Source: Natranaerobius thermophilus JW/NM-WN-LF (GTDB taxonomy: Bacteria; Bacillota; Natranaerobiia; Natranaerobiales; Natranaerobiaceae). From it: a stretch of DNA of 64,000 nt. Shown here one piece after another: positions 54,557 through 63,987 of the stretch. Every line of letters starts with the position of its first letter. Positions within the stretch are counted from its first letter, which is position 1. Under the pieces are notes generated by a model. It saw only the letters and a list, made by a program, of their open reading frames with translations, ran no database searches and was not told where the DNA came from. Location: assembly GCF_000020005.1 (NCBI RefSeq), contig NC_010718.1, forward strand, positions 811,001 to 875,000, in the 5' to 3' direction. The position numbers and the translations under genes are program-made.

Positions 54557-55705
54557 TTAAGACAACATTTCTAAAAAAGAGTCTACGCGAAGTTTAATCT
54601 GTTCAACATCTGTATCTGTATAGTCAGTTTCTATCTGAAGCATAGGTATGTCATGATTTTTTTGGAGATGTTCTTTTAGTAAATAAGATTCAATATTATA
54701 AGTGTGACATGCTTGTAAAGTTATATCTATTACTCCATCAATTTGATAGTCTTTTACTAACTCACTAATGAGCTCAAATCTTCCATCATTTGGTGAAATA
54801 CATGAGCAAGGAAGTTCCATGTATTTTTCAGCTATAGCAGCTAATGGCTCTTCTGTTTCACTAATATTTTTAACTAGACCCTTCACACCTGAACAGGCTT
54901 CTTTAAGAACAACTTGTCCACCTTGTTGTTCTATAATATTCAGGGTTTTTTCTTGCCCAACACCAGTAGGGGAGCCGGTAACTAGTATTCGCGGTTTTTT
55001 TGCCAAACTATCGTCAAAGGACTGATTATTTATTATTTCTTTGGTTTCATTAATAATATTTTGTATTTTTTCAAGATATTCATCACGATTTAGTTGAAAC
55101 TGCCGTGCCCAAATAACTTTTAAAAGGTCTTGCCCTGATAATGGTGCGGGGTTGTGCTGGTTTAGAGAAACAAGCTCCATTAACTTCGTTCTCTCCTGAT
55201 TATGGCCTTTAATGGCTTTTTCCAAGCTCTCTTGAGTAACCTCCACATCAAACTGTTCTTCTAGATATGATTTGGCACGTTTTAATTCTTGGATCCAGTG
55301 TTCTTGCTTTTTTTCATATGTCGATGAATTTGGAATATCTAATACCATCATAGGTTTATATTCATTTAGCATTTCATACATTTTTTTCTTACCATCACAT
55401 GTGGTCTCTGCCATTACCACATCGGAAAAATAAAAGAACGGACAAGTATCAGTTTTAGCAAAACCATAACTTGACTTAATCAAAGGACACAGATTTCTCG
55501 GTAGATCTTCCTCAGCTGCTGGTATAGGGTCCTGTTTTGTAGCACAAAGTCCAACTGGAATTGCTCCAGAAGCTTCTATCAGTTCAACCGGTGTAAAAAC
55601 ACAATAATATCCTACGACATTTCTTCCAGCTTCCTTTAATTCTTTGATTTTAGCCATATTCTCTGGAATCAAACTATCAAAAAACTCCATGGTTTGTGGT
55701 CTCAA
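54557..55705 (-). CDS. Double-cubane-cluster reductase (2-hydroxyacyl-CoA dehydratase family)
   Basis: A 382-residue protein of the HgdB/YjiM type. Cysteines for the double-cubane cluster occur in VVGYYCVFTPVELIEASG, PRNLCPLIKSS, AETTCDGKKKMYE and further on (ELPCSCIS, LQACHTYN). These proteins, switched on by an ATP-driven activase, carry out low-potential reductions of small molecules; the natural substrate is unknown. The TTG at 55705 is chosen because AAGGGAGGG lies 6 nt upstream, overlapping the activase stop. A longer frame to 55738 would place that site inside the gene. Confidence 0.87.
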   Translation of the reverse strand: MRPQTMEFFDSLIPENMAKIKELKEAGRNVVGYYCVFTPVELIEASGAIPVGLCATKQDPIPAAEEDLPRNLCPLIKSSYGFAKTDTCPFFYFSDVVMAETTCDGKKKMYEMLNEYKPMMVLDIPNSSTYEKKQEHWIQELKRAKSYLEEQFDVEVTQESLEKAIKGHNQERTKLMELVSLNQHNPAPLSGQDLLKVIWARQFQLNRDEYLEKIQNIINETKEIINNQSFDDSLAKKPRILVTGSPTGVGQEKTLNIIEQQGGQVVLKEACSGVKGLVKNISETEEPLAAIAEKYMELPCSCISPNDGRFELISELVKDYQIDGVIDITLQACHTYNIESYLLKEHLQKNHDIPMLQIETDYTDTDVEQIKLRVDSFLEMLS

Positions 55706-55718
55706 ATAAAGCCCTCCC

Positions 55719-56483
55719 TTAAGTGTTTTCATGGCCAATGATAGCGGCTCCTAATGCTGCAGTAATCATTGGCTCATTAATAGTATAAATTTGAAAATTA
55801 CCTGCTTCTTGCAAAAATGTACGAAGTACATGACTTTTTGCTATACCACCTGTGAAAACAAGTTCTCTTTTTGCGCCAACCTTTTTAGCCATAGTTGCCA
55901 CTCTATTGGCAATAGATTTTAACAAACCGGCTGCAATATTACCCTTTTCTTCTCCTTGCATCATCAAATTAAGGACTTCTGTCTCACAAAAAACGCTACA
56001 CATACTTCCTATTTCCACGGGATGTGCATCTTTTGCTAAATCATCAAGATTTTTGAGAGAAATACCAAGGGCTTGAACTGACATTTCTAAAAAACGTCCC
56101 GTTCCGGCAGCACATTTGTCGTTCAGAACAAAATCACGCACCTTACCTTGATCATTGACTAACATAGCTTTGCTGTCTTGGCCGCCTACGTCCAAGATGG
56201 CTTTTACATCAGGAAAAAGATAATTACATCCACGTCCCTGGCAAGTAATTTCGCTTGTAACTTCGTCAGCAAAAGGCAAATGTATTCGACCATATCCTGT
56301 TCCTACAACCGTGGATATTTGGTTTTTATCGATACTATAACGAATACACAAATCTTCTAATATACTGTCACCTATTGTGGTAGGATCAAAACCAGTCGGC
56401 TTATACAAAGACAAGTAGTTAGAGCCATCAAACAAAACTCCTTTTGTGGTAACTGAACCAATATCTATGCCAACACTATACAT
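55719..56483 (-). CDS. ATP-dependent activase of the dehydratase/reductase (BadF/HgdC/YjiL type)
   Basis: A 254-residue ASKHA-fold ATPase. GIDIGSVTTKGVLFDG and ILDVGGQDSK are the phosphate-binding loops. KCAAGTGRFLEM and SMCSVFCETEV provide the two cysteines per subunit that hold a [4Fe-4S] cluster between two monomers. VFTGGIAKS is the adenosine motif. It injects a low-potential electron into the double-cubane protein encoded directly after it. Confidence 0.93.
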   Translation of the reverse strand: MYSVGIDIGSVTTKGVLFDGSNYLSLYKPTGFDPTTIGDSILEDLCIRYSIDKNQISTVVGTGYGRIHLPFADEVTSEITCQGRGCNYLFPDVKAILDVGGQDSKAMLVNDQGKVRDFVLNDKCAAGTGRFLEMSVQALGISLKNLDDLAKDAHPVEIGSMCSVFCETEVLNLMMQGEEKGNIAAGLLKSIANRVATMAKKVGAKRELVFTGGIAKSHVLRTFLQEAGNFQIYTINEPMITAALGAAIIGHENT

Positions 56484-56499
56484 ATCAATTCCTCCAAGA

Positions 56500-56844
56500 T
56501 TAGCAAATCGTTATCACTTTATCAGCTTCGCTCATAAGTTCCATATTTGAATACATATTCCCAATATTTCCAACTGCAACTTTTTCTTCAAGGGAAAAGT
56601 ATTCTACACATATTCCACAAGCCATTAACGTAACTCTTTTATCTTCTAAAGCTTTTAAATTGTCTAAGGAATTAGAGTCATTTGTCACGAGATTTACACC
56701 TGAATTTAGAAATAATATATGTGTAGGTAGTTGATCTGCTTCTGTCAGTGTATAAAGATAACTATCCATTAATTTTTTACCTAAAGTTTTATCGCCTTTT
56801 CCAAAACTATCAGAAGTGATTAAAATAACATAATTATCCGTCAT
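56500..56844 (-). CDS. DsrE/YedF-like sulfur-relay protein
   Basis: A 114-residue protein resembling the C-terminal DsrE-like domain of YedF (ILITSDSFGKGDKTLGKKLM, HILFLNSGVNL, MACGICVEYF with its candidate reactive cysteine, GNIGNMY). The N-terminal TusA/SirA domain of full YedF is absent. It is probably involved in sulfur or selenium handling within the reductase operon. The spacing of 16 bp to the activase gene indicates co-transcription. Confidence 0.8.
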   Translation of the reverse strand: MTDNYVILITSDSFGKGDKTLGKKLMDSYLYTLTEADQLPTHILFLNSGVNLVTNDSNSLDNLKALEDKRVTLMACGICVEYFSLEEKVAVGNIGNMYSNMELMSEADKVITIC

Positions 56845-56861
56845 ATATTACACCACCCTTA

Positions 56862-57326
56862 TTATTGGTGATATTTAAAAATAAGCTCTATCGTTTTTTC
56901 AGCAACTTGACCGGTGAAATATATACATTGTTTTAAATGATCTTCACTACCAAACTCAAAATCCTTGATAAGCACTCTGCAGCAATTACTGTCGTTTTCT
57001 TGAATAAACCAGTCATGTAATTCTTTTGATGCTTTCATGACAGTCTCATTATTTTCACCAGGATTAGACCTACCAAATGCTAGGCCAAGTGCCATGACTC
57101 CACCAGAAACAGCACCACAAGAACAACCTGAACCGCCAAATCCTACTGGAAAACCGGATGCTAATTTTACTATATCCTTTTGAAATGGTTTATCGAGTAA
57201 ATCATTAATTGTCAACAGAACAGCTTCTGAACACAAATAATCCCCGTTTCGATAGAGTTTCTCCGCTTGCTCTCTAGCTTTGGTTTGCATGTCTTCACGG
57301 TTAAGCTTCTTGAAATCTAATTCCAA
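56862..57326 (-). CDS. C_GCAxxG_C_C family redox protein
   Basis: A 154-residue protein with cysteines in YLCSEAVLLT, then GGSGCSCGAVSGGVMALG (the GCAxxG-type block, here GCSCGAVSG), then NCCRVL and QCIYFTG. The family occurs in anaerobes and is thought to bind a metal or cluster. First gene of the reductase operon. The TTG at 57326 follows GGAGGTGATTGG. Confidence 0.87.
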   Translation of the reverse strand: MELDFKKLNREDMQTKAREQAEKLYRNGDYLCSEAVLLTINDLLDKPFQKDIVKLASGFPVGFGGSGCSCGAVSGGVMALGLAFGRSNPGENNETVMKASKELHDWFIQENDSNCCRVLIKDFEFGSEDHLKQCIYFTGQVAEKTIELIFKYHQ

Positions 57327-57605
57327 CCAATCACCTCCAATTTAATGCTAATGCTAAAAGGTTTCTATTTAATTATATCGGGCCTTATAAACGCTAACAA
57401 ATTGTTTTTATTAATACAACTAATACAATGTATAAAAATAATCTATACAGGTTTTATAAGGACACTCTAATCTTTATCTATTAATAAATTTTATTGGGGT
57501 GTAGGATTTATCCTGTATATGTAGAATTTAGAAATTATTTGATTATATACCATTAAATACTAAAATTATTATTAATCTTTGGCTAGGGTGTTGAGGGGGA
57601 ATTCA

Positions 57606-57710
57606 ATGCTAAAAACCTTGTCTGAGAAATTCGGCTATATATCTACAAGTGACCATGAATATTTTTGGTTTAGTAATGCGAAATTCGTAGGATTTTTGGA
57701 CGAATTGTAG
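57606..57710 (+). CDS. Possible 34-residue peptide
   Basis: GAGGGGG precedes an ATG and a frame encoding MLKTLSEKFGYISTSDHEYF and a short tail ending FVGFLDEL. It overlaps the sigma-H-like promoter of the next gene, so one of the two readings may be accidental. The rest of 57327-57605 has no visible gene and should hold divergent promoters. Confidence 0.3.
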   Translation: MLKTLSEKFGYISTSDHEYFWFSNAKFVGFLDEL

Positions 57711-57715
57711 AAGTG
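57687..57715 (+). promoter_or_regulatory. Sigma-H-like promoter of the MBL-fold gene
   Basis: GTAGGATTT, 11 nt, then GTAGAAG, the same pattern and spacing as at 32284, about 45 bp before the start. The surrounding 45 bp are also clearly similar between the two sites. Confidence 0.5.
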
Positions 57716-57756
57716 ATATTAAGACATATCAGACTATTGAAATAGGAGGGTAATTG

Positions 57757-58731
57757 ATGCCAGAAGAAATTTTGAAAGATATTTATAGAATTGAAGTACC
57801 ATTGCCACGTAACCCATTAAAAGCAATCAATTCTTACTTAATCAAAGGTCAAGAGAGGAACCTACTCATCGATACAGGAATGAATAGACAGGAGTGTAGC
57901 AAAGCACTTACCACAGCTCTTGATACTTTAAAGGTGGATATGACAAAAACCGACCTTTTAATAACACATTTGCATGCCGATCACATAGGGCTTGCTTTTA
58001 ATCTTGCATTCGAGGATTCAAACATCTATTTCAACCCTTTGGATGCCAAGATACTTGGTGATAATAACTTCTGGAACAAAAATCAGCAACTAGCTTCTAA
58101 GAACGGCTTTCCAAAAGATCTACTTGAAGAAGCCGTAAAAAAACACCCGGGTTACAAATATACCCCTGAGATATCAAAAGAATTTACTTTTATACAAGAA
58201 GATGAAGTGATAGAAGTCGGTGACTACCAACTAAAGTGTATTGAAACACCAGGTCATACTCCTGGAAATATTTGTCTCTACGATGATGATAAAAAGATCC
58301 TTTTTTCGGGTGATCACGTCTTGTGGAATATCACCCCAAATATATCAGCCTCTATAGATCCCAATGGTAACCCTTTAAAGGATTACATTAATAGTCTAGA
58401 TAAAGTCCGGGATTTAGAAGTAGAGTTAGTCTTACCAGCTCATCGAAGCCTATTTTATGATTTGAGTAAAAGAGTAGATCAACTTAAACTTCATCATCAG
58501 ATGAGGGAAAAGGAGATTGAAGAAATACTACATGATAATAAAAAGCTAACTGCATATCAATTGGCTTCACTTATGAGTTGGGAGATAAAATGTAATTCAT
58601 GGGAAGATTTTCCCCTTGTACAGAAATGGTTTGCAACAGAAGAGGCCCTTGCTCACTTAAAGTATATGGAAGATAAGGGCACTATAGGGAAAAAAGTGAC
58701 TGAAAGTATTATCCATTACCACCTTAATTAA
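57757..58731 (+). CDS. MBL-fold metallo-hydrolase with C-terminal helical domain
   Basis: A 324-residue protein. The metallo-beta-lactamase core (1-225) has THLHADHIG (HxHxDH), ETPGHTPGNICLY and LFSGDHVLW, and the final metal ligand in LPAHRSL, so two zinc ions can bind. The C-terminal 90 residues are a LACTB2-like winged-helix region. The substrate is not clear from sequence; RNA, thioesters or lactones are possible for this subgroup. GGAGGGTAAT precedes the ATG. Confidence 0.85.
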   Translation: MPEEILKDIYRIEVPLPRNPLKAINSYLIKGQERNLLIDTGMNRQECSKALTTALDTLKVDMTKTDLLITHLHADHIGLAFNLAFEDSNIYFNPLDAKILGDNNFWNKNQQLASKNGFPKDLLEEAVKKHPGYKYTPEISKEFTFIQEDEVIEVGDYQLKCIETPGHTPGNICLYDDDKKILFSGDHVLWNITPNISASIDPNGNPLKDYINSLDKVRDLEVELVLPAHRSLFYDLSKRVDQLKLHHQMREKEIEEILHDNKKLTAYQLASLMSWEIKCNSWEDFPLVQKWFATEEALAHLKYMEDKGTIGKKVTESIIHYHLN

Positions 58732-58794
58732 TGATAATGAATTTAGGTAGCTAATCATTTGAGGAGTTAACAGCTATGGAAATAAAAATGAGAC

Positions 58795-58832
58795 TATAGC
58801 CACAACCAGTTTTTGGTTATGGCTATTATTTT
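58795..58832. terminator. Bidirectional terminator between convergent genes
   Basis: TATAGCC...AACC pairs with GGTT...GGCTATT with one mismatch around a 7-nt loop. T-rich sequence follows on the + strand. It lies between the MBL gene and the converging small membrane gene. Confidence 0.7.
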
Positions 58833-59077
58833 CTTTGTGAATTTTCTTCTCCAGGAGGTGACTTACGGGAATTTGTGTTATCACCTTTAAAATAATATAA
58901 GATTAGCAACACACCTATCAGTATCCCATAATCGTATTCTCCAAAAGAGTAAGTTCCTGCAACTAAAGTGCTAATAATACCGTAGCTTGAAGTTAGAATT
59001 GCCAAAATTCCTACACCTAAAATGAAATAATGAAATTTTGAAAAACGCATACTTTTACCCAAATCCTCATCTCCCAT
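58826..59077 (-). CDS. Small two-helix membrane protein, unknown
   Basis: Up to 83 residues with helices at about 16-40 and 48-63 and a basic, serine-rich tail (KGDNTNSRKSPPGEENSQRK). The start is uncertain: ATG 59077 lacks a ribosome site, while TTG 59062 has GATGAGG 4 nt upstream. Family not recognised. Confidence 0.5.
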   Translation of the reverse strand: MGDEDLGKSMRFSKFHYFILGVGILAILTSSYGIISTLVAGTYSFGEYDYGILIGVLLILYYFKGDNTNSRKSPPGEENSQRK

Positions 59078-59213
59078 CGTTATTTGTGATTATCATGGTT
59101 TGTGATTGTTGATTATTATTTTATTCTTTAATATGGTATTATTCTATCATTATATAATACTAACAACAACCGCTCGGGTTTTTATCACATTTCCAAGGAA
59201 AAATAAGGAGGTT

Positions 59214-59220
59214 TGTCGAA
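59214..59220. promoter_or_regulatory. Possible Spo0A box upstream of the large helicase gene
   Basis: TGTCGAA at 59214-59220 matches the Spo0A box. It lies within AAGGAAAA-N-GTCGAAA, which also faintly resembles a sigma-H promoter. A single 7-bp match is weak evidence. The remainder of 59078-59389 shows no gene. Confidence 0.25.
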
Positions 59221-59389
59221 ACTTTTTCACTGTATAAAATTTATGCGTTTTAGTGAAAATTACATGTCAAAGATCACTCATTGGAAATAATAAGAAAATA
59301 AGAGAATATTTTTCAAAAACCTTTCAAAATCATATTATATTACATAATGGAAAATAATTAATTGAAAGCCTGTAATGGAGGTATAAATT

Positions 59390-62300
59390 ATGAACACAGA
59401 ACAAGGCACTCAAGAACATGTTCAGGAATATGAGATTAATGACAAGACTTCCGAAGAAGTCACTGATATAAGCAAAAAAAGTAGCTATAAAAAAATTATT
59501 AATCTATTTGAATATCTAAAAGCATATTATTCTTTAACACGAAAACAAATATATGATGTTGCCAGTTATGACACTATTTACTGGTATGATGAATTGCCCA
59601 GTGCTCCGGGTTGTTCTTTTGAATCAACTTCTGAAGGTGAAAAACTGATAATTCAAAAGCAGAGTATTTCTGATCCTAAGGAACCTCCTGCCAGTATCGA
59701 GTCATGGATAGAGGGGGATTGGAAAGATCCGTCTGAGGAAATAAGTGTACTAAAACATAAAACTTCTCCTACAGAAGAGTTTACAGATGACCTTAAACGT
59801 GTTGAGGACTTTAGAGATTGGTATCAACACTGGGAAGAGTGGCGTGAACAAGCTTTACATAAGCAGAGAGTACATCAGCTATATCAAGAAATGTTTTTAC
59901 TCAGCCAAAATTTAGAGAGACAACAAGATGAGCTCGAACTGGTTTGGGGTCATGGGATTCTATATTGGAAGGACGAAGGTAAAAAAATACGCCATCCGGT
60001 TGTAACTACTAATGCCATTCTCAATTTCGATGAAAAGAATGGTCAAATTGAAATTATATCTCAAGATGTGGAAAACACTTCATTAGAGCTTGAATTTTTG
60101 AATAGTATTAAAAACTCACAAATCAGAGATCTGTCAAAGCTTAAGGACGAAGTTAATAAAATGCAGTTAAATCCTTGGGAAAAGACAGCTATGGAAGAGC
60201 TATGTGAAAAACTGGTCAATTTATTGAGTCCTAATGGCAGGATACAATTCGACAGTAAAAAATTAACTTCGGATAAAGATCCGATGATCACTTATGAACC
60301 TGTGTTAATTCTCAGGAAAAAACGGGTAGGGTATAGACAAGATCTAGATGATATCTTAGAAGGTTTGCAACAAGGAAAAGAACTTCCCCAAACAATCCAG
60401 AGCATCTTTGATAAAGATCAAAACACTACATCAACTGCAACTATGAATATTGCTTCCGAAGAACTGATGTTTCCACTGGCTTCTAATGAGGAACAAAACC
60501 AAATAGTAAAACGGCTTTCTGAAAATACCGGGGTTACAGTTCAGGGACCACCTGGGACCGGAAAGAGCCATACAATAGCAAATTTGGTTTCTCATATGCT
60601 AGCCCATGGAAAGCGAGTCCTGGTTACAGCAAAATCCGAACGACCTCTGCGTGTTTTAAGGGAGATGATTCCTAAAAATATTCAACCACTATGTGTCAAT
60701 GTGTTCACAGATGAGAGTAATTCTAAGCTGGAACTGGAAGAGGCAGTGAGAAGTATTTCCGAAACTATGGGGTCATTGGACATTTCAAGGGAAGAGAACA
60801 AACTCAAGAAACTAAAGAACACTTTAAAATCCATTAGAGAAAAAAGGGCTAGCTTACAAAATAAGATGAAACAGATCTCAGAATTTGAAACTTCTACTTA
60901 TACAATAAATGGCCAAGAATTCACACTTCCTCAACTTAGTTCTTGGCTGACGGAAACCGAAGAGGAGCTTGGCTGGATCAAAGATGAAATTCCTCAAGAT
61001 GCAGAGTTTCCTTTAGATAAACTTGAACTAAACCGTTTGTATGAATTGATAGGCGAGTTAATACATGAAGATAGAGAAAAGCTCCAGGAAGAAATTCCCG
61101 ATATCGCGTTTCTTCCTAAAAGTCAAAGTTTAAAAGAGTTACATAATAAACTGGATAAACTATCAAATGAGATGTCAGATGAACAAGCAGGTGAACAGTT
61201 AGGTGAACAAGCAGTTGAATTGAAAAATGAAGCCAGTGACAGTTCAACTGATAAGTGGTTTGAAATTCCTGAAGATTTGGATGTGGAGACCGTATCAGAC
61301 TTAATGGCTGAACTGGAAAAGGTAACTTCAGATTTAAAAATCAGAATAGATAGCGACTGGTTAAATACTATTTTTCAAGATGGCAAAAGTGAGGGTATAC
61401 GAAGACAACAGTGGATAGATTTAATAGAAGGCGGTCGAGAGTATGTTAATAAATTATACGAACTGAGAGAAAGGACTGCAGAATATGAAATTGATATACC
61501 ATATGAAAGTAATGTAGGAAAATTACTGGAAACAGTCATGGAACTTGAAACAGATTTGCAGAAAAAAGAGAAAATCGGGTTATTGCAAAAGGTTTTAAAT
61601 TCTGATGTAAGATATCTACAACAAAACTGTACAATAGACGGGCTAGCTCCTAAAACTTTACAAGATATTCAGATACTCAAAGCAGAGCTTGAAAAAGGGT
61701 TAACCGCAAGCAAATTGCTAAAGCGTTGGGATAAACAAGTAGTCGCCATTAATGGACCGGAGTTCAATGAAGATGATCCCAGATTGATTGAAAAAATAGA
61801 TGATCAGCTGAAAGTTATTGAAACAGTAATTTATTGGAATGAGACAACTTGGAAACCTTTAAAGGAAAAAATGAAGGAAAACAATATACCTGTGATCTTA
61901 GAAGATGTAGATATAGAAAAGCTAGAAACTTTGATCGAAAATTTAAAGTCAACTATTAACAACATTAAATTGAGAGATGTGCGTAAACAACTGGATAAGA
62001 TAACTGAACTCATCAATGAAAACTTAGAGAACAACCACAAGTTTTATTATCTATGGGAACAGTTAGCTTCGGGAATGCGTCATCGTAATTATGAACTGTG
62101 GGATAATACTATTGAAGAAATTATTCGCTTAAAAAACCTAGAAGATGATTATCAGGAGTTTAAGCAGTTATTAGATAAAGTCAAAAAAACATCACCTACT
62201 TTAGCAAAAGACTTAGAGCGACAGGGAGGGGATGGGGGCCCCCTTTCTCCTCCTAGTAATATTAAACAAGCTTGGGAGTGGCGAAAGGCAGATACTTGGT

Positions 62301-63814
62301 TGTCCGAGGTATTATCAGAAGACCCCATTAAATTGAGTAAACAAGTAGATGAGTTGAGGCATAAAGAGAAAAAAATCCTAGAACAAGTAGTTTCTACTTC
62401 AACATGGCTTAATCTTTCGAAGAATGTAACAGAAGGGAATCGGAAAAATTTAATAGCTTGGCAACAAACTATGAAAAGGATAGGAAAGGGAACTGGAAAG
62501 TACGCAGGTTATTATCGAAAACAGGCTAGAGAAAAAATGGATAAAGCTAAAGGTGCCGTACCGGTGTGGGTAATGCCTTTTAACAAAGTGATTGAAAACT
62601 TTCCGGCTTGGAGCGATAAATTTGATCTAGTTATTGTAGACGAGAGTAGCCAGGTAGATATTTTTGGTTTACTATCTTTTTTCCGCGGAAATCAGTTATT
62701 GGTTGTGGGTGATGATAAACAAATTAGCCCACAAGGGGTAGGGCAGAATCTACAAGCAGTCCATAGGATTATGAAAACCTATTTGAGTGATGTGGAACAC
62801 GGGGATTTATTTGAACCTAAATACAGCCTGTACGATTTATCCAAACAAGTATTTCCTGGTGTGATTATGCTCAAAGAACATTTCCGCTGTCTACCTGAAA
62901 TAATTCAGTTTAGCAATGACTTGATGTATCAGGGAGAAATACTACCCTTAAGAGAGAAGATGGGCAGTGTGGGACAAGAATGGTCTTCAATTGTCAGAGT
63001 ACCTATTGAAAATGGTTATAGAATGGTGAACTCGAAAAGCAATGAACCTGAAGCTAAGAAAATTGTAGAAACTATCATCCAATGCTGTGAGCGAGAAGAA
63101 TACGCTGATAAAACTATGGGTGTTATCTCTTTACTAGGAGATGAACAGGCAAACTTAATTGAAAAAATGCTCATGGAAGAACTGGGACCTGAAGAAATGA
63201 AAAGAAGAAAACTGCATGCCGGTGATGCTTATTACTTTCAAGGTGATGAACGAGATGTTATTTTCCTTTCAATGGTAGAAGCAAAAGGAGAACATAGACC
63301 TGCAGTGCTAAACAAAGAAGACGATTTCAAGCGATTCAATGTTGCCATGAGTAGGGCTAAAGATCAAGTGTGGCTTTTTCATTCCATTGATACTGATAAT
63401 TTGAATCCACAAGATGTTAGATACAAACTAATTCATTACTTCAAGTCTCCCCATAGATTGCAAAAAGAGTCTGCTGAATTGGAAGAGTTATGTGATTCAA
63501 AATTTGAAAAAGATGTGTTAAAAGACTTATTAAGACTTGGATATACAGTAGAACCACAGTATCAGGTGGGCACTAAAAGAATCGATTTAGTGGTGTTGGG
63601 CATGGACGGCAGTAAATTAGCAGTTGAGTGTGACGGAGATGCATATCATGGGATAGAAAACTGGGAATATGACTGGAATCGTCAAATTCAATTAGAACGA
63701 CTTGGCTGGAAATTCTTTAGAATTAGAGGTAGTGCTTATTATAGAGCCCCTGAAAAAGAAATTAACGATTTAGCTTCGGTCCTTGAGGAGATGGGAATTT
63801 ATCCACATTATTAG
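59390..63814 (+). CDS. UPF1-type SF1 helicase with C-terminal nuclease domain
   Basis: A 1474-residue protein. The N-terminal 370 residues are of unknown type. GPPGTGKSH (386-394) opens the helicase, followed by about 600 residues of coiled coil and helical insertion (about 440-1030). The core then resumes with VIVDESSQVDIFG, VVGDDKQISP, LKEHFRCLPE, YFQGDERDVIF and NVAMSRAKDQVW. The last 110 residues are an MTES_1575/DUF559-like nuclease fold with D1399 (RIDLVVLG) and E1413-C-D1415 (VECDGDAYHG). Large helicase-nucleases of this build occur in defence islands. It stands alone with a GGAGG site before the ATG. Confidence 0.9.
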   Translation: MNTEQGTQEHVQEYEINDKTSEEVTDISKKSSYKKIINLFEYLKAYYSLTRKQIYDVASYDTIYWYDELPSAPGCSFESTSEGEKLIIQKQSISDPKEPPASIESWIEGDWKDPSEEISVLKHKTSPTEEFTDDLKRVEDFRDWYQHWEEWREQALHKQRVHQLYQEMFLLSQNLERQQDELELVWGHGILYWKDEGKKIRHPVVTTNAILNFDEKNGQIEIISQDVENTSLELEFLNSIKNSQIRDLSKLKDEVNKMQLNPWEKTAMEELCEKLVNLLSPNGRIQFDSKKLTSDKDPMITYEPVLILRKKRVGYRQDLDDILEGLQQGKELPQTIQSIFDKDQNTTSTATMNIASEELMFPLASNEEQNQIVKRLSENTGVTVQGPPGTGKSHTIANLVSHMLAHGKRVLVTAKSERPLRVLREMIPKNIQPLCVNVFTDESNSKLELEEAVRSISETMGSLDISREENKLKKLKNTLKSIREKRASLQNKMKQISEFETSTYTINGQEFTLPQLSSWLTETEEELGWIKDEIPQDAEFPLDKLELNRLYELIGELIHEDREKLQEEIPDIAFLPKSQSLKELHNKLDKLSNEMSDEQAGEQLGEQAVELKNEASDSSTDKWFEIPEDLDVETVSDLMAELEKVTSDLKIRIDSDWLNTIFQDGKSEGIRRQQWIDLIEGGREYVNKLYELRERTAEYEIDIPYESNVGKLLETVMELETDLQKKEKIGLLQKVLNSDVRYLQQNCTIDGLAPKTLQDIQILKAELEKGLTASKLLKRWDKQVVAINGPEFNEDDPRLIEKIDDQLKVIETVIYWNETTWKPLKEKMKENNIPVILEDVDIEKLETLIENLKSTINNIKLRDVRKQLDKITELINENLENNHKFYYLWEQLASGMRHRNYELWDNTIEEIIRLKNLEDDYQEFKQLLDKVKKTSPTLAKDLERQGGDGGPLSPPSNIKQAWEWRKADTWLSEVLSEDPIKLSKQVDELRHKEKKILEQVVSTSTWLNLSKNVTEGNRKNLIAWQQTMKRIGKGTGKYAGYYRKQAREKMDKAKGAVPVWVMPFNKVIENFPAWSDKFDLVIVDESSQVDIFGLLSFFRGNQLLVVGDDKQISPQGVGQNLQAVHRIMKTYLSDVEHGDLFEPKYSLYDLSKQVFPGVIMLKEHFRCLPEIIQFSNDLMYQGEILPLREKMGSVGQEWSSIVRVPIENGYRMVNSKSNEPEAKKIVETIIQCCEREEYADKTMGVISLLGDEQANLIEKMLMEELGPEEMKRRKLHAGDAYYFQGDERDVIFLSMVEAKGEHRPAVLNKEDDFKRFNVAMSRAKDQVWLFHSIDTDNLNPQDVRYKLIHYFKSPHRLQKESAELEELCDSKFEKDVLKDLLRLGYTVEPQYQVGTKRIDLVVLGMDGSKLAVECDGDAYHGIENWEYDWNRQIQLERLGWKFFRIRGSAYYRAPEKEINDLASVLEEMGIYPHY

Positions 63815-63987
63815 TAGGTTGATAGGTTGAAATTGAAAGAAAAATAAGAGGAATGGAGTAAAAGAAAATGACAGCAAAAATTTCTAAACCCCTAATATCT
63901 GGAATTTATTGACCAATAAAAAGTTTTTATGATATGCTTGTACATATGATATCAATCACAAAAAAAGATTTAGGGGGGGGACGAACT

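Noticed and set aside
63868-63912. 14-codon frame MTAKISKPLISGIY near the right edge
   Set aside because: Has a fair ribosome site but is too short to support as a gene without conservation.
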